Below, one piece after another: positions 1 through 8,733 of a stretch of 64,000 nt of DNA. Position numbers and translations under genes: made by a program. The notes beneath the pieces were generated by a model. It made no database searches, was not told where the DNA came from, and saw only the letters and a program-made list of their open reading frames with translations. This DNA comes from Bradyrhizobium liaoningense (lineage in GTDB: Bacteria; Pseudomonadota; Alphaproteobacteria; Rhizobiales; Xanthobacteraceae): NCBI RefSeq assembly GCF_018130825.1, contig NZ_JAFCJS010000003.1, positions 248,001-312,000 of the forward strand. The letters run 5' to 3'. Numbering within the stretch: position 1 is the stretch's first letter; each line of letters opens with the position of its first letter.

Positions 1-328
1 ACAGGAATGAGAACGGGTTCTGCAGTCCGCCGGTGAAGAACAGCAGCCCCGCCAGCTCCACGATGTTCAGCGCCAGCAGGCCGGCGGCCTGCATCGGCTC
101 CAGCCGCTGCATCGGATTGGCAGCGGTCTGAAGGCCCAGATTGAGCGCGGCCGACAGCGCGATGATGCTGACGCAGGGGACAATCTCGACATTGAACTCC
201 AGCCCCTGCGCCACGATGAAGATCGCGGCGAGCTGGCCCAGCACCGCGAGCCAGCGCAGCCGCAGGATGGTGTCGAGGCGGATATGCCGCTGCGCGTGGC
301 GGAAGTCGGAAGCGGCAATTTCGGTCAT
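1..328 (-). CDS. regS: RegB/ActS-family redox sensor histidine kinase, N-terminal part
   Basis: The gene starts at an ATG at 328 and runs off the left edge, so only the first 109 residues are present. The visible part holds hydrophobic segments at about residues 29-46, 48-67 and 80-100 and ends just after the motif GGLQNPF. That motif matches the GGxxNPF quinone-binding signature of RegB/PrrB/ActS kinases, which sense respiratory-chain redox state and phosphorylate a RegA/RegR-type regulator. The N-terminal LRLRWLAVLGQ is also typical of the family. The H-box, redox cysteine and ATPase domain lie outside the window. It diverges from the ABC exporter genes with 107 bp between. The symbol follows the Bradyrhizobium name; actS is the name in other rhizobia. 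Confidence 0.85.
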   Translation of the reverse strand, partial: MTEIAASDFRHAQRHIRLDTILRLRWLAVLGQLAAIFIVAQGLEFNVEIVPCVSIIALSAALNLGLQTAANPMQRLEPMQAAGLLALNIVELAGLLFFTGGLQNPFSFL

Positions 329-435
329 ATCGGCCAATGTGGCGGTGCTTTCTGGATCACAAACGCTGGGCTCGCGGAACCACCCCGATTACAAGCCTTG
401 CGCTATCAGCTGCAATAGCAGAAGAACGGCCCAGC

Positions 436-1239
436 ATGACCGAGAATGACAAGGCTTCAAGTCGGCCGACTGTCGCGGCGCACGCCTCCTCCGCGGCGAT
501 TGCGGTCGATCACCTCGTCAAGCTCTACAAGCAGACCCGCGCCGTCGACGATATCTCCTTTTCGCTGCCGCGCGGCAGCATCACCGGCCTCCTGGGCGGC
601 AACGGCGCCGGCAAGACCACGACCATCGCGATGATCATGGGCCTGGTGCTGCCGACCTCCGGCCGCGTGCAGGTGCTCGGGCATCGCATGCCCGAGGAGA
701 GCGCTGCCGTGCTGGGGCGGATGAATTTCGAGAGTCCCTATGTCGACATGCCGATGCGGCTCACGGTGCGGCAGAACCTCACCATCTTCGGCAAGCTCTA
801 TGCGGTCAGGAATCTGTCCGACCGCATTGCGGAGCTCGCCGACGATCTCGACCTCACCGATTTCATCGACCGCGCCAACGGAAAGCTCTCCGCCGGACAG
901 AAGACCCGCGTCGCGCTGGCGAAAGCGCTGATCAATCAGCCCGAGCTGCTCTTGCTGGACGAGCCGACGGCCTCGCTCGACCCCGATACTGCCGATTGGG
1001 TGCGGGGCCATCTGGAGCGCTACCGCCGCGACAACAACGCCACCATCCTGCTGGCCTCGCACAACATGCTCGAGGTCGAGCGGCTCTGCGACCGCATCAT
1101 CATCATGAAGCGCGGCCGCATCGAGGACGACGACACGCCGGAAGCGATCATGGCCCGCTACAACCGCACCACGCTGGAGGAGGTGTTTCTGGACGTCGCC
1201 CGCGGCCGGATGAACGGTGCGAAGGAGGCGGTGCGATGA
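436..1239 (+). CDS. ABC-2 type exporter, ATP-binding protein
   Basis: A 267-residue ATPase. Walker A is GGNGAGKTT (around residue 55), the signature is LSAGQ, Walker B is LLLLDEPTASLD and the switch is SHNM, so it should hydrolyse ATP. Its order and spacing fit the one-domain ATPases of ABC-2 exporters (YadG/CcmA/NodI-like), which drive outward transport of polysaccharides, drugs or lipids. The start at 436 is preferred over an upstream in-frame ATG at 337, because conserved sequence begins only after 436 and the longer reading overlaps the divergent kinase promoter. The stop overlaps the permease start in ATGA, indicating translational coupling. The substrate cannot be told from sequence. 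Confidence 0.9.
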   Translation: MTENDKASSRPTVAAHASSAAIAVDHLVKLYKQTRAVDDISFSLPRGSITGLLGGNGAGKTTTIAMIMGLVLPTSGRVQVLGHRMPEESAAVLGRMNFESPYVDMPMRLTVRQNLTIFGKLYAVRNLSDRIAELADDLDLTDFIDRANGKLSAGQKTRVALAKALINQPELLLLDEPTASLDPDTADWVRGHLERYRRDNNATILLASHNMLEVERLCDRIIIMKRGRIEDDDTPEAIMARYNRTTLEEVFLDVARGRMNGAKEAVR

Positions 1240-2054
1240 CCGAGCTCTCCCTCCATCGCGGCATCTCCGCGCACCGCATCGGCGCGATGATCCTGCGCTA
1301 TTGGTACCTGCTGCTGTCGTCCTGGCCGCGGCTGCTCGAGCTCTTGTACTGGCCGGCGCTGCAGGTCATCACCTGGGGCTTCATCCAGTATTACATCGCG
1401 GAAAACGCCAGCTTCTTCGCGCGGGCCGGCGGCACGCTGATCGGCGCTGTCATCCTTTGGGACATCCTGTTCCGCGGCCAGCTCGGCTTCTCCATCTCGT
1501 TCCTGGAAGAGATGTGGGCGCGTAACCTCGGCAACCTCATGATGAGCCCCTTGAAGCCCATCGAGTTTCTGCTGTCGCTGACGGTCATGAGCCTGATCCG
1601 GCTCGCGATCGGCATCGTCCCGATGACGCTGCTGGCGCTGTTCCTGTTTCACTTCAACGTTTATGCGCTCGGCCTGCCGCTGATCGCCTTCTTCTGCAAC
1701 CTGATCTTCACCAGCTGGTCGGTCGGCATCTTCGTCTCGGGGCTGGTGCTGCGGCACGGTCTGGGCGCCGAGAGCATCGTCTGGACCTTGATGTTCGCGA
1801 TCATGCCGCTCGCCTGCATCTACTATCCCGTCAGCGTGCTGCCGGTCTGGCTGCAATATGTCGCTTGGGCGCTGCCGCCCACCTATGTGTTCGAGGGGAT
1901 GCGCGCGCTGCTGATCGAGAACACCTTCAGGATCGATCTGATGCTGGAGGCGTTGGTCATCAATGCTGTACTTCTGGTTGCTTCTTTTTGGGCATTCCTT
2001 GCCCTTTTGCGCAGCGCCAAAAAGCACGGCTCGCTGCTGTCGGGTGGCGAATAA
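1236..2054 (+). CDS. ABC-2 type exporter, permease protein
   Basis: A 272-residue integral membrane protein starting at the ATG that overlaps the ATPase stop by four bases. About six hydrophobic helices are visible, for example around residues 30-50, 60-80, 105-130, 140-165, 178-200 and 240-260. The C-terminal region with YYPVSVLPVWLQYVAWALPP matches the conserved ABC-2 permease motif near the last helices. It should form a dimer that pairs with the upstream ATPase. The longer open frame from 996 only overlaps the ATPase gene and is not its start. The substrate is unknown. Confidence 0.88.
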   Translation: MTELSLHRGISAHRIGAMILRYWYLLLSSWPRLLELLYWPALQVITWGFIQYYIAENASFFARAGGTLIGAVILWDILFRGQLGFSISFLEEMWARNLGNLMMSPLKPIEFLLSLTVMSLIRLAIGIVPMTLLALFLFHFNVYALGLPLIAFFCNLIFTSWSVGIFVSGLVLRHGLGAESIVWTLMFAIMPLACIYYPVSVLPVWLQYVAWALPPTYVFEGMRALLIENTFRIDLMLEALVINAVLLVASFWAFLALLRSAKKHGSLLSGGE

Positions 2055-2120
2055 CGTCACTTTCTCGTGGATTCAGGACGATTTAACCGTCTCAGCCACG
2101 TAGATGTACGGAGCCGTGCA

Positions 2121-2149
2121 TTGACGCAATATTACGCATTCGGCAGTAT
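2121..2149 (+). promoter_or_regulatory. Putative sigma-70 promoter of the PHB depolymerase gene
   Basis: TTGACG at 2121-2126 is followed by a 17-base spacer and CAGTAT at 2144-2149. The first hexamer is a near-consensus -35 and the second a weak -10. It lies 26 bases before the depolymerase ATG, with AAGAGGAA as ribosome binding site between. This is prediction from pattern only. Confidence 0.45.
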
Positions 2150-2175
2150 GCTGCGATGCGAAGAGGAATATAGCG

Positions 2176-3504
2176 ATGCCTATTGGTGAGTTTGGCGGCG
2201 CCCCGCCCCTGGCTGCAGAAGGCAGTCCGGTCCTGACGACGCCGATGTACTGGATGTACGAGATGGCCCACGCCTCTCTCAATCCGGCCCGTGCAGTCAC
2301 CGACGCGACCAAGCTGCTGTTTCAGAATCCCCTCAATCCCTGGGCCCGTACCGAAGTCGGCAAGTCGGTCGCCGCGGCCTGCGAATTGTTCGAGCGCACC
2401 ACGCGCCGCTATGGCAAGCCGGAATGGGGCCTCGACGACACCGAGGTCAACGGCATCCGCGTTCCCGTCGAGATCCGTTCGGTCTGGGAAAAGCCGTTCT
2501 GCCGGCTGCTCTACTTCGATCGCAAGTTCACCCGTCCGCTGCGCAGCCCGCAGCCGCGCGTGCTGATCGTGGCGCCGATGTCGGGCCATTATGCGACGCT
2601 GCTGCGCGGCACGGTCGAGGCCTTCCTGCCTGCGCATGAGGTCTACATCACCGACTGGGCCGATGCCCGCATGGTGCCGCTCAGCGAAGGGCGCTTCGAT
2701 CTCGACGACTACATCGACTACATCATCGAGATGCTGCACGTCCTCGGCGGCAACACCCATGTGATGGCGGTGTGCCAGCCCTCCGTGCCCGTCGTCGCCG
2801 CCGTCTCGATCATGGAAGCCCGGCGCGATCCGTTCGTGCCGACCTCGATGACGCTGATGGGCGGCCCGATCGATACGCGCCGTAATCCGACCGGGGTGAA
2901 CGACCTCGCCCAGCAGCGCGGCATCGACTGGTTCCGCAACCACGTCATCACCAAGGTGCCGTTCCCGCATCCGGGCATGATGCGCGACGTCTATCCGGGG
3001 TTCCTGCAGCTCAACGGCTTCATCAGCATGAATCTCGATCGGCACATGGATGCGCACAAGCAGCTGTTCGCCAATCTGGTGAAGGGCGACGGCGACCTCG
3101 TCGACAAGCATCGCGACTTCTACGACGAGTATCTCGCGGTGATGGATCTCTCGGCAGAGTATTACCTGCAGACCGTCGACACCGTGTTCGTGAAGCACTC
3201 GCTGCCGAAGGGCGAGATGACCCATCGCGGAACCCTCGTGGATCCTTCCAAGGTCACGCGCGTTGCGTTGATGACGGTCGAAGGCGAGAACGACGACATC
3301 TCCGGCCTTGGTCAGACCGAAGCGACGCACGGTCTGTGCAGCTCGATTCCCGATCATCGCCGCGTTCATTACGTCCAGAAGGGCGTCGGACATTACGGCG
3401 TGTTCAACGGATCGCGTTTCAAGTCGGAGATCGTGCCGCGGATTCACGACTTCATGGTCTCTGCTGCGAATCCGAGCTCGTTGCAGGCTCTCGCGGCCGA
3501 ATAA
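2176..3504 (+). CDS. phaZ: Intracellular polyhydroxyalkanoate depolymerase
   Basis: A 442-residue protein of the intracellular PHB depolymerase family (PHB_depo C-terminal type). It has an alpha/beta-hydrolase fold with a cysteine nucleophile in the lipase-box-like AVCQPS (Cys about residue 200). The acid follows MTVEGENDD (about residue 365) and the histidine is in GHYGVFNGSRF near the C terminus. The enzyme degrades stored poly-3-hydroxybutyrate granules in the cytoplasm, releasing hydroxybutyrate as carbon and reducing power. There is no signal peptide, as expected for the intracellular type. The ATG has an AAGAGGAA ribosome binding site, and a strong hairpin follows the stop, so it is probably monocistronic. 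Confidence 0.9.
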   Translation: MPIGEFGGAPPLAAEGSPVLTTPMYWMYEMAHASLNPARAVTDATKLLFQNPLNPWARTEVGKSVAAACELFERTTRRYGKPEWGLDDTEVNGIRVPVEIRSVWEKPFCRLLYFDRKFTRPLRSPQPRVLIVAPMSGHYATLLRGTVEAFLPAHEVYITDWADARMVPLSEGRFDLDDYIDYIIEMLHVLGGNTHVMAVCQPSVPVVAAVSIMEARRDPFVPTSMTLMGGPIDTRRNPTGVNDLAQQRGIDWFRNHVITKVPFPHPGMMRDVYPGFLQLNGFISMNLDRHMDAHKQLFANLVKGDGDLVDKHRDFYDEYLAVMDLSAEYYLQTVDTVFVKHSLPKGEMTHRGTLVDPSKVTRVALMTVEGENDDISGLGQTEATHGLCSSIPDHRRVHYVQKGVGHYGVFNGSRFKSEIVPRIHDFMVSAANPSSLQALAAE

Positions 3505-3537
3505 TCCTGAATTTCGGCTTTCCCGTCGAAATTTCCG

Positions 3538-3562
3538 CCCCTGCCGGGGCCTCCGGCAGGGG
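3538..3562 (+). terminator. Terminator-like hairpin after phaZ
   Basis: A perfect 10-bp stem, CCCCTGCCGG paired with CCGGCAGGGG, around a 5-base loop, beginning 34 bases after the phaZ stop. No long T run follows, so it may work as a terminator or as a 3'-end protecting structure. Confidence 0.6.
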
Positions 3563-3806
3563 TAAGTTCCCTCCAGATTCGAGGTATTTAGGTAGCGTTA
3601 TAGGAGTGAGTCACCCCTCACCCCTTGGGGGTGCCGCATGCGTCCAGCGGGGGCGAAAAAAGCCGGTTCCAACCCCAGTCTGTAGGGTCTCCCGGACTGA
3701 AGAACCCCTGTATATTGGGCAAATGATTTGTTTTTGCGCCGAGCGCTTTCCCTGGCGGTGGTTATGGCAGAATCCGGGCGAACTCCTGCCCCCCGGACTG
3801 ACAGAC
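3563..3806 (+). other. Gene-free stretch with a possible structured RNA or leader
   Basis: The 302 bases between phaZ and the next gene hold, besides the terminator-like hairpin, two more foldable segments. CACCCC/GGGGTG with a 3-base loop lies at 3619-3633. A nested hairpin at 3665-3706 has GGTTC/GAACC outside, CAGTC/GACTG in the middle and GGG/CCC inside. The region could be a small RNA or the 5' leader of the downstream metalloprotease. No protein-coding pattern is convincing on either strand, and I do not recognise a known RNA family. Confidence 0.3.
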
Positions 3807-4562
3807 ATGGCCACTCGCGCACTCCTTTATCGGCGGCCCCACGAACCGAAGACCCTCGTCATCACCCATGGATCGCAGTTTTTTGCGATCCGGCTGCGGC
3901 GGCACAGACGTGCGCGCCGCTATACGCTCCGAATTCATCCGAGTGATCGCGAAGCCATCCTCACCATGCCGCCGCGCGGCACGCTGGCCGAAGCAAAAGA
4001 CTTCGCGACGCGTCACGGTGCGTGGATCGCGGCACGTCTCGGCCGCCTGCCGAAGGCCGCGCCGTTCCAGCCTGGCACAGTGATACCGCTTCGCGGCACG
4101 CCTCATCGCATCGTTCATCGCGCAGGCATCCGCGGCACGGTGTGGACCGAAACGCGCGACAGCGGTGAAAAGATTCTCTGCGTCGCCGGCGGCGTCGACC
4201 ATGTCGATCGCCGCGTCAGCGATTTCCTCAAGCGCGAGGCCCGCCGTGACCTGCAGCGTTCGGCGGAGGCCTATGCCGCCGAGCTCAATGTCAGGGTCAA
4301 GCGGCTCTCGATCCGCGACCAGTCCAGCCGTTGGGGTTCCTGCACCTCGGCGGGCTCGCTGTCGTTCTCCTGGCGCCTGATCCTCGCGCCACCTTTCGTG
4401 CTCGACTATCTCGCCGCCCACGAGGTCGCCCATCTCGTCGAGATGAACCACTCGGCGCGCTTCTGGCGCGTCTGCGGCAAGGTCTGCCCCTCGATGGAGC
4501 GCGCCAAGAAGTGGCTCGACACGCACGGCAACGATCTGCACCGGTACGGCGTCGAGGATTAG
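3807..4562 (+). CDS. YgjP/WLM-type zinc metalloprotease (M48-like, DUF45)
   Basis: A 251-residue cytoplasmic protein of the YgjP-like metallopeptidase family. The family signature RWGSCT is followed by the zinc-binding HEVAH in AAHEVAHLVEMNH; the third ligand is probably the later His of the NHS segment. Family relatives are predicted proteases linked to restriction or DNA-protein contacts (SprT/Wss1-like), but the substrate is not known here. The ATG at 3807 is chosen because the conserved region starts soon after. An in-frame ATG at 3723 would add 28 residues and cannot be excluded. The gene stands alone, followed by a palindromic repeat. Confidence 0.82.
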   Translation: MATRALLYRRPHEPKTLVITHGSQFFAIRLRRHRRARRYTLRIHPSDREAILTMPPRGTLAEAKDFATRHGAWIAARLGRLPKAAPFQPGTVIPLRGTPHRIVHRAGIRGTVWTETRDSGEKILCVAGGVDHVDRRVSDFLKREARRDLQRSAEAYAAELNVRVKRLSIRDQSSRWGSCTSAGSLSFSWRLILAPPFVLDYLAAHEVAHLVEMNHSARFWRVCGKVCPSMERAKKWLDTHGNDLHRYGVED

Positions 4563-4600
4563 GGCGCGCTCATCGTTTGCGGGTGGCCAACTCTCTCTCG

Positions 4601-4725
4601 TCGTCCCGGCGAAGGCCGGGACCCATAACCACAGGGAGAAGTTTGGCGAAGACTAGTTGTTCGGTACACCGACCTTCCGCGATCGATAAATCACGCGGTA
4701 TGGGTCCCGGCCTTCGCCGGGACGA
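4601..4725. repeat. Intergenic palindromic repeat, family A
   Basis: Two perfect 26-base inverted arms at 4601-4626 and 4700-4725 flank about 73 bases. Each arm is itself a hairpin (CCCGGC-GAAG-GCCGGG). Elements with the same arms and a similar core occur at 16667-16793 and 48581-48736. Confidence 0.9.
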
Positions 4726-4758
4726 CACCGTGGGTGGAGCAAGAGATCGGCTCTTTGC

Positions 4759-5418
4759 TCACGCACTGAAATCCGCACTCGCCCCCGCCTGCGCGTGTGA
4801 CGCCAGGTAGCGTGCCTGCTGCTGCGCCATGACCCTTTGCTCCTCCGCCAGCATCGCCTGGAACGCCGCGTCGAGTTGCTCGCGGCTATAGGTCGTGGAC
4901 CTGCTTTCACGCGGTGTCCATTGCGATTGGCTGATCGCGGTGGGCGCCTTTTCGACGGTGCCGCCAAGCCGCTCGGCGTATTGGTCGGCCCGCCACTGCG
5001 CCAGATCAGGTCCGCTCAGGCCGGGAGGATCCTCGAGCTTGCCAATCTTCGCGGCTGCCGCGTTGGTCATGGTCGAGGAGCCGCCATTGTAGAGCGTGGC
5101 TACCACCTGGCCGTCCACTTTCACCTGGGCGTAGATGTTCTCAGGAGCGTCGTCCGAGACGCCGGGTTGAGCTGCACCCGTGTCGCGGGCCATCAACCAG
5201 TGCGTTGCCATGAGATCGTGCAGGACAGGATCATCCGCAGCCGATATCGGCTTGGCCCCTGTCAGCGGTTTGACCTGGGACACATCAATCCGGAAGCCGC
5301 TGGACGCAGCTTGGGGCGTATCCTCTACCACCGGCTGGAGACCCGATGTCGCATTTGAAGTGGACGTTGATGCGGGCCGCAGATGAGGCAACACCGCGCT
5401 GGATACTCCTGAAATCAT
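4759..5418 (-). CDS. Hypothetical protein
   Basis: A 219-residue protein that I do not recognise. It has no signal peptide or membrane segment. The N-terminal 40 residues are rich in Ser, Thr and Ala. The centre contains VYAQVKVDGQVVATLYNGG-like beta sequence and the C-terminal third is Gln/Ala-rich and helical (a REQLDAAFQAMLAEEQRVMA segment). The ATG at 5418 is preferred because GGGAG lies 8 bases upstream; an open frame continues to 5586 but has a frame-shadow look. It sits alone between a repeat and the penicillin-binding protein gene. Codon usage matches the neighbours, so it is probably a real gene. Confidence 0.65.
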   Translation of the reverse strand: MISGVSSAVLPHLRPASTSTSNATSGLQPVVEDTPQAASSGFRIDVSQVKPLTGAKPISAADDPVLHDLMATHWLMARDTGAAQPGVSDDAPENIYAQVKVDGQVVATLYNGGSSTMTNAAAAKIGKLEDPPGLSGPDLAQWRADQYAERLGGTVEKAPTAISQSQWTPRESRSTTYSREQLDAAFQAMLAEEQRVMAQQQARYLASHAQAGASADFSA

Positions 5419-5774
5419 GGAACGCTCCCCTGTACTCGCACAACCTGTGAGAGCAAATCCCGGGCCGCTGACGGGAGCTTGAAGAGACTGGTATTTTTGC
5501 TTTCGGCGAGCTGCGGGCCGCGGAGAATCTTGCCGCGCTAGGCAGGACTTGCCGAAGCGGTGGCGGGGAATGACAGAGAAGACCAACGCAGCATTCTACG
5601 CATTTGCGCGATTCTTCTCCGACGCCGCGACGATTGCGCCGGTTGCTTGATTAACCCCGTCGCATCAAACGCTTCGAACGATCCACCCAGCGTCACGCCT
5701 GATGTCGCGTTCTACTGTGCATGGGGTTGTTTTCGTAGTTTTTGTTTCGAGGTCACCAGGACCTCAATTCGCAG
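5419..5774. other. Gene-free stretch between a hypothetical gene and the PBP gene
   Basis: This 356-base stretch lies upstream of the hypothetical gene and downstream of the penicillin-binding protein gene, both on the minus strand. I see one small hairpin near 5749-5765 and otherwise no gene, repeat or recognisable site. It must contain the promoter of the 4759-5418 gene. Confidence 0.4.
5749..5765 (-). terminator. Small hairpin after the PBP stop codon
   Basis: GAGGTC/GACCTC with a 5-base loop, 9 bases beyond the stop of the minus-strand PBP gene, followed by an A-rich rather than U-rich tract. A weak terminator candidate. Confidence 0.3.
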
Positions 5775-7988
5775 CTACCGATTCCCGCCAAACAGCCGGT
5801 CCATCAGCCAGCCATCGAGCCCGGCCGCCGCTTCCGGCCGCACATTGGCGCGCGTCGGCTGTGGCGGGCGATAGCCACCGGCGCTCGCCTGCGCCGGGCC
5901 CGGTGCTGCCGTCGGCGGCGACACTTGTGAGGCTGCCTGCGCGAGGTTCGACAGGCCCCAGGTCGCTTGCGAGCTCGGCAAGTTCGCGACCGGCACGCCC
6001 TCGTGCGCCGTTTTCATGAAGCGCGACCAGACTTCGACCGGCAGGCCGCCGCCGGTGGCCTTCTTGGTCGGCGAGTTGTCGTCATTGCCGAGCCAGACGC
6101 CGGTGACGAGGTTGGCGGTGTAGCCGATGAACCAGGCGTCGCGGTAGTCCTGGCTGGTGCCGGTCTTCCCGGCCGCCGGCCAGCCGGGGATCTCCGCCTT
6201 CTTGGCGGTGCCTGATATCAGCGTCTCGCGCATCATCGCATTCATCATGCCGACATTGCGGGGGTCGATGACCTGGTTCCGCTCGTCGGGCTGGCGCATG
6301 TAGAGCAGCTTGCCGCTGAGCGTCCTGATCCGGGTGACGACGTGCGGCGCCACCGCCAAGCCGCCATTGGCGAAGGGCGCATAGGCGCCGACCAGCTCGA
6401 CCACGGAGACTTCCGACGTGCCGAGCGCGATCGAGGCGTTGGGCTCGAGCTTGGAGGAGATGCCGAGCCGGTGCGCGGTGCGGACCACGTTCTTCGGCCC
6501 GACCTCGAGGCCGAGGCGGATGGCGACGGTGTTGAGCGACATCGCCAGCGCCTGCGTCAGCGTCACTGCGCCGAAATATTCGTGGGTGTAGTTCTCGGGC
6601 TTCCAGCCCTTGACCTCGATCGGCGCGTCCTGGCGGACGGTGTCGGGCGTCAGCCCCTGCTCGAGCGCGGTCAGGTACACGAACGGCTTGAACGAGGAGC
6701 CCGGCTGGCGCCTGGCCGTCACCGCGCGGTTGTACTGGCTCTCGGAATAGTTCCGCCCGCCGACCATGGCGCGCACCGCGCCGTCGGGCGTCATTGCCAC
6801 CAGCGCGCCCTGGCTGACATTGAACTTCACGCTTTTGGCGGCGAGCTCGTCGATGATGGCGGCTTCCGCCACGCTCTGCAGCTTCGGATCGATCGTGGTC
6901 TCGACCTTGATGCTCTCGTCGATCTGGCCGACCAGATCGTCCAAGACCTCGCCGATCCAGTCGGCGACGTAATTGACCGTGCCGGCGCCGGCCGGCTTCA
7001 CGTTGTAGGAGGGATGGCCGATCGAGGCCTGCGCCTGTGCTTCCGTGATGAATTTTGCATCCGCCATCGCCGCAAGCACGATCTGCGCGCGCGCTTCGGC
7101 GCCTTCGGGGTTGCGGTTCGGCGCAAGGCGCGAGGGCGACTTGACGAGGCCGGCCAGCATCGCGGCCTCGGCGATGGTGACGTTCCTGGCCGATTTGCCG
7201 AAATATTTCTGCGCGGCTGCTTCGACGCCGTAGGCGCCGGAGCCGAAATAGACGCGGTTGAGATAGAGCTCCAGGATCTCGTCCTTGGAGTGCTTGCGCT
7301 CGAGCCAGATGGCGAGCTCCGCCTCCTGCAGCTTGCGCTGCATGGTCCGCTCCTGGGTCAGGAACAGGTTCTTGGCGAGCTGCTGCGTCAAGGTCGAGCC
7401 GCCCTGCGACACGCCGCGATGGAGCACGTTGGTGACGAGCGCACGCAGGATGCCGATGGGGTCGATGCCGAAATGCGAATAGAAGCGGCGGTCCTCGATG
7501 GCGATGAAGGCCTTCGGCAAATACGGCGGCAGATCCTTCAGGGCGATATTGGCGCCGGCCATCTCGCCGCGCTGCGCCAGCATGCTGCCGTCGATGCCGA
7601 CGATCTGGATCGTCGGCGGGCGTTTTGGAATCTCCAGCGACTGGATCGGCGGTAGGTGGGCGCCGACATAGATCACGACGCCGATCACCGCGATCACGCC
7701 CCACAGGCTCAGCACCGCGCCCCAATAGACCAAGCGGCCAAGGCTGAACCCGCCGCCGGATTTCGAGCGCCGCTTGGCGCCGCTGCGGCCGGCCGGTGCC
7801 TTGCGCTCGCGCGGCGGCTCGTCGCCGGCATCGTCGCTCTTGCGCTTGGCGGATGATTTCGCTGGTTTCTTCGGCTTGTCTTCGCCGCCGGGGATGCGGT
7901 CCGCCGCCGTCAGGCGCAGATCGGCGAGCGCCGCGGGCAAGCCGAACAGCGGCTCCTTCCGCCCACCCTTTTTCTTTCCCCACGCCAT
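5775..7988 (-). CDS. Class A penicillin-binding protein (PBP1A-like transglycosylase/transpeptidase)
   Basis: A 737-residue bifunctional peptidoglycan synthase. A Lys/Arg-rich cytoplasmic tail of about 80 residues precedes one membrane anchor (about 83-108). The GT51 domain shows EDRRFYSHFGID, GGSTLTQQLAKNLFL and the ELYLNRVYFG motif. The transpeptidase domain has SSFK (active serine), SLN and KTGTSQ. It polymerises lipid II and cross-links glycan strands in the periplasm. The ATG at 7988 is preferred to a TTG two codons earlier. The C terminus is a Pro/Ala/Gln-rich tail. It is a different class from MtgA at 50527-51201. Confidence 0.92.
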   Translation of the reverse strand: MAWGKKKGGRKEPLFGLPAALADLRLTAADRIPGGEDKPKKPAKSSAKRKSDDAGDEPPRERKAPAGRSGAKRRSKSGGGFSLGRLVYWGAVLSLWGVIAVIGVVIYVGAHLPPIQSLEIPKRPPTIQIVGIDGSMLAQRGEMAGANIALKDLPPYLPKAFIAIEDRRFYSHFGIDPIGILRALVTNVLHRGVSQGGSTLTQQLAKNLFLTQERTMQRKLQEAELAIWLERKHSKDEILELYLNRVYFGSGAYGVEAAAQKYFGKSARNVTIAEAAMLAGLVKSPSRLAPNRNPEGAEARAQIVLAAMADAKFITEAQAQASIGHPSYNVKPAGAGTVNYVADWIGEVLDDLVGQIDESIKVETTIDPKLQSVAEAAIIDELAAKSVKFNVSQGALVAMTPDGAVRAMVGGRNYSESQYNRAVTARRQPGSSFKPFVYLTALEQGLTPDTVRQDAPIEVKGWKPENYTHEYFGAVTLTQALAMSLNTVAIRLGLEVGPKNVVRTAHRLGISSKLEPNASIALGTSEVSVVELVGAYAPFANGGLAVAPHVVTRIRTLSGKLLYMRQPDERNQVIDPRNVGMMNAMMRETLISGTAKKAEIPGWPAAGKTGTSQDYRDAWFIGYTANLVTGVWLGNDDNSPTKKATGGGLPVEVWSRFMKTAHEGVPVANLPSSQATWGLSNLAQAASQVSPPTAAPGPAQASAGGYRPPQPTRANVRPEAAAGLDGWLMDRLFGGNR

Positions 7989-8168
7989 ACGCAAAACGCC
8001 CGGTCAGCCCGCCCCGCCGCACGCTAGCGGTCGCTGTTTAAGGCCGGGTTACCCCGGCGTTAACGCGCGATTAGGAGATGCGGCATTCGCCCGCCGCAGT
8101 TCCGCTTCCAGGGCGCCAGCGCTAGGATCGCCCGCATAAAACAGAGGGAACTCACGAAGGGAGCACGC

Positions 8169-8594
8169 ATGGGCCACATCGATCCGACCAAGGAGATCTT
8201 TGCGCAATTCCGGGAGAACGATCGCCCGGGCCCGATCCACATGCTCAACCTGGTGCGCTTGCGCAAGGAAGCGGCTTATCCCGACGGCCGCAAGGCCAGC
8301 GGCGCGGAAGCCTATGCCGCCTATGGCCGCGAGAGCGGCCCGGTGTTCGAACGCCTCGGCGGCCGCATCGTCTGGCAGGGCAAATTCGAGCTGATGCTGA
8401 TCGGCCCGCAGGAGGAGCGCTGGGACCATTGCTTCATCGCGGAGTATCCGAGCGTCGGAGCCTTCGTCGAGATGATCCGCGATCCCGTCTATCGCGAGGC
8501 GGTCAAGCACCGTCAGGCGGCGGTGGAGGATTCGCGGCTGATCCGGCACGCCGTGCTGCCGGTCGGGAAGAACTTTGGGGAGATACCGACCTGA
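8169..8594 (+). CDS. DUF1330 family protein
   Basis: A 141-residue protein of the DUF1330 (dimeric alpha/beta barrel-like) family. The typical phrases GPIHMLNLVRLR, YAAYGRESGPVFERLGGRIVWQG and the YPSVGAFVEMIRDPVY region are present. The family is widespread in alphaproteobacteria and its function is unknown; the fold resembles small heme or ligand-binding dimers. GAAGGGAG precedes the ATG as ribosome binding site. It is monocistronic, followed by a palindromic repeat. Confidence 0.82.
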   Translation: MGHIDPTKEIFAQFRENDRPGPIHMLNLVRLRKEAAYPDGRKASGAEAYAAYGRESGPVFERLGGRIVWQGKFELMLIGPQEERWDHCFIAEYPSVGAFVEMIRDPVYREAVKHRQAAVEDSRLIRHAVLPVGKNFGEIPT

Positions 8595-8598
8595 GTTC

Positions 8599-8718
8599 GT
8601 AGGGTGGGTTAGCCCTGCGGCTGCGCGAAGCGCAGTCCGCCGGGCGTAACCCGCCTCTTCGCTTTCCCGTGTGTCGGCAGGAGTGGTGGGTTACGCCTTC
8701 GGCTAACCCACCCCTACG
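8599..8718. repeat. Intergenic palindromic repeat, family B
   Basis: Outer arms CGTAGGGTGGGTTAGCC and its near-complement bound about 85 bases. The same arms recur at 10085, 20014, 36102, 54750 and, diverged, 55822. It starts 5 bases after the DUF1330 stop and ends before the stop of the next gene on the opposite strand. Confidence 0.88.
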
Positions 8719-8733
8719 AAGAGGTTCTCTCTT

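Noticed and set aside
2092..3447. 451-codon minus-strand frame opposite phaZ
   Set aside because: Antisense to phaZ, which has all depolymerase motifs; the frame is His/Arg/Asp-rich and without a start context.
6082..8022. Minus-strand alternate frame within the PBP gene
   Set aside because: Overlaps the PBP gene in another frame on the same strand; composition is Arg-rich and no domain is seen.
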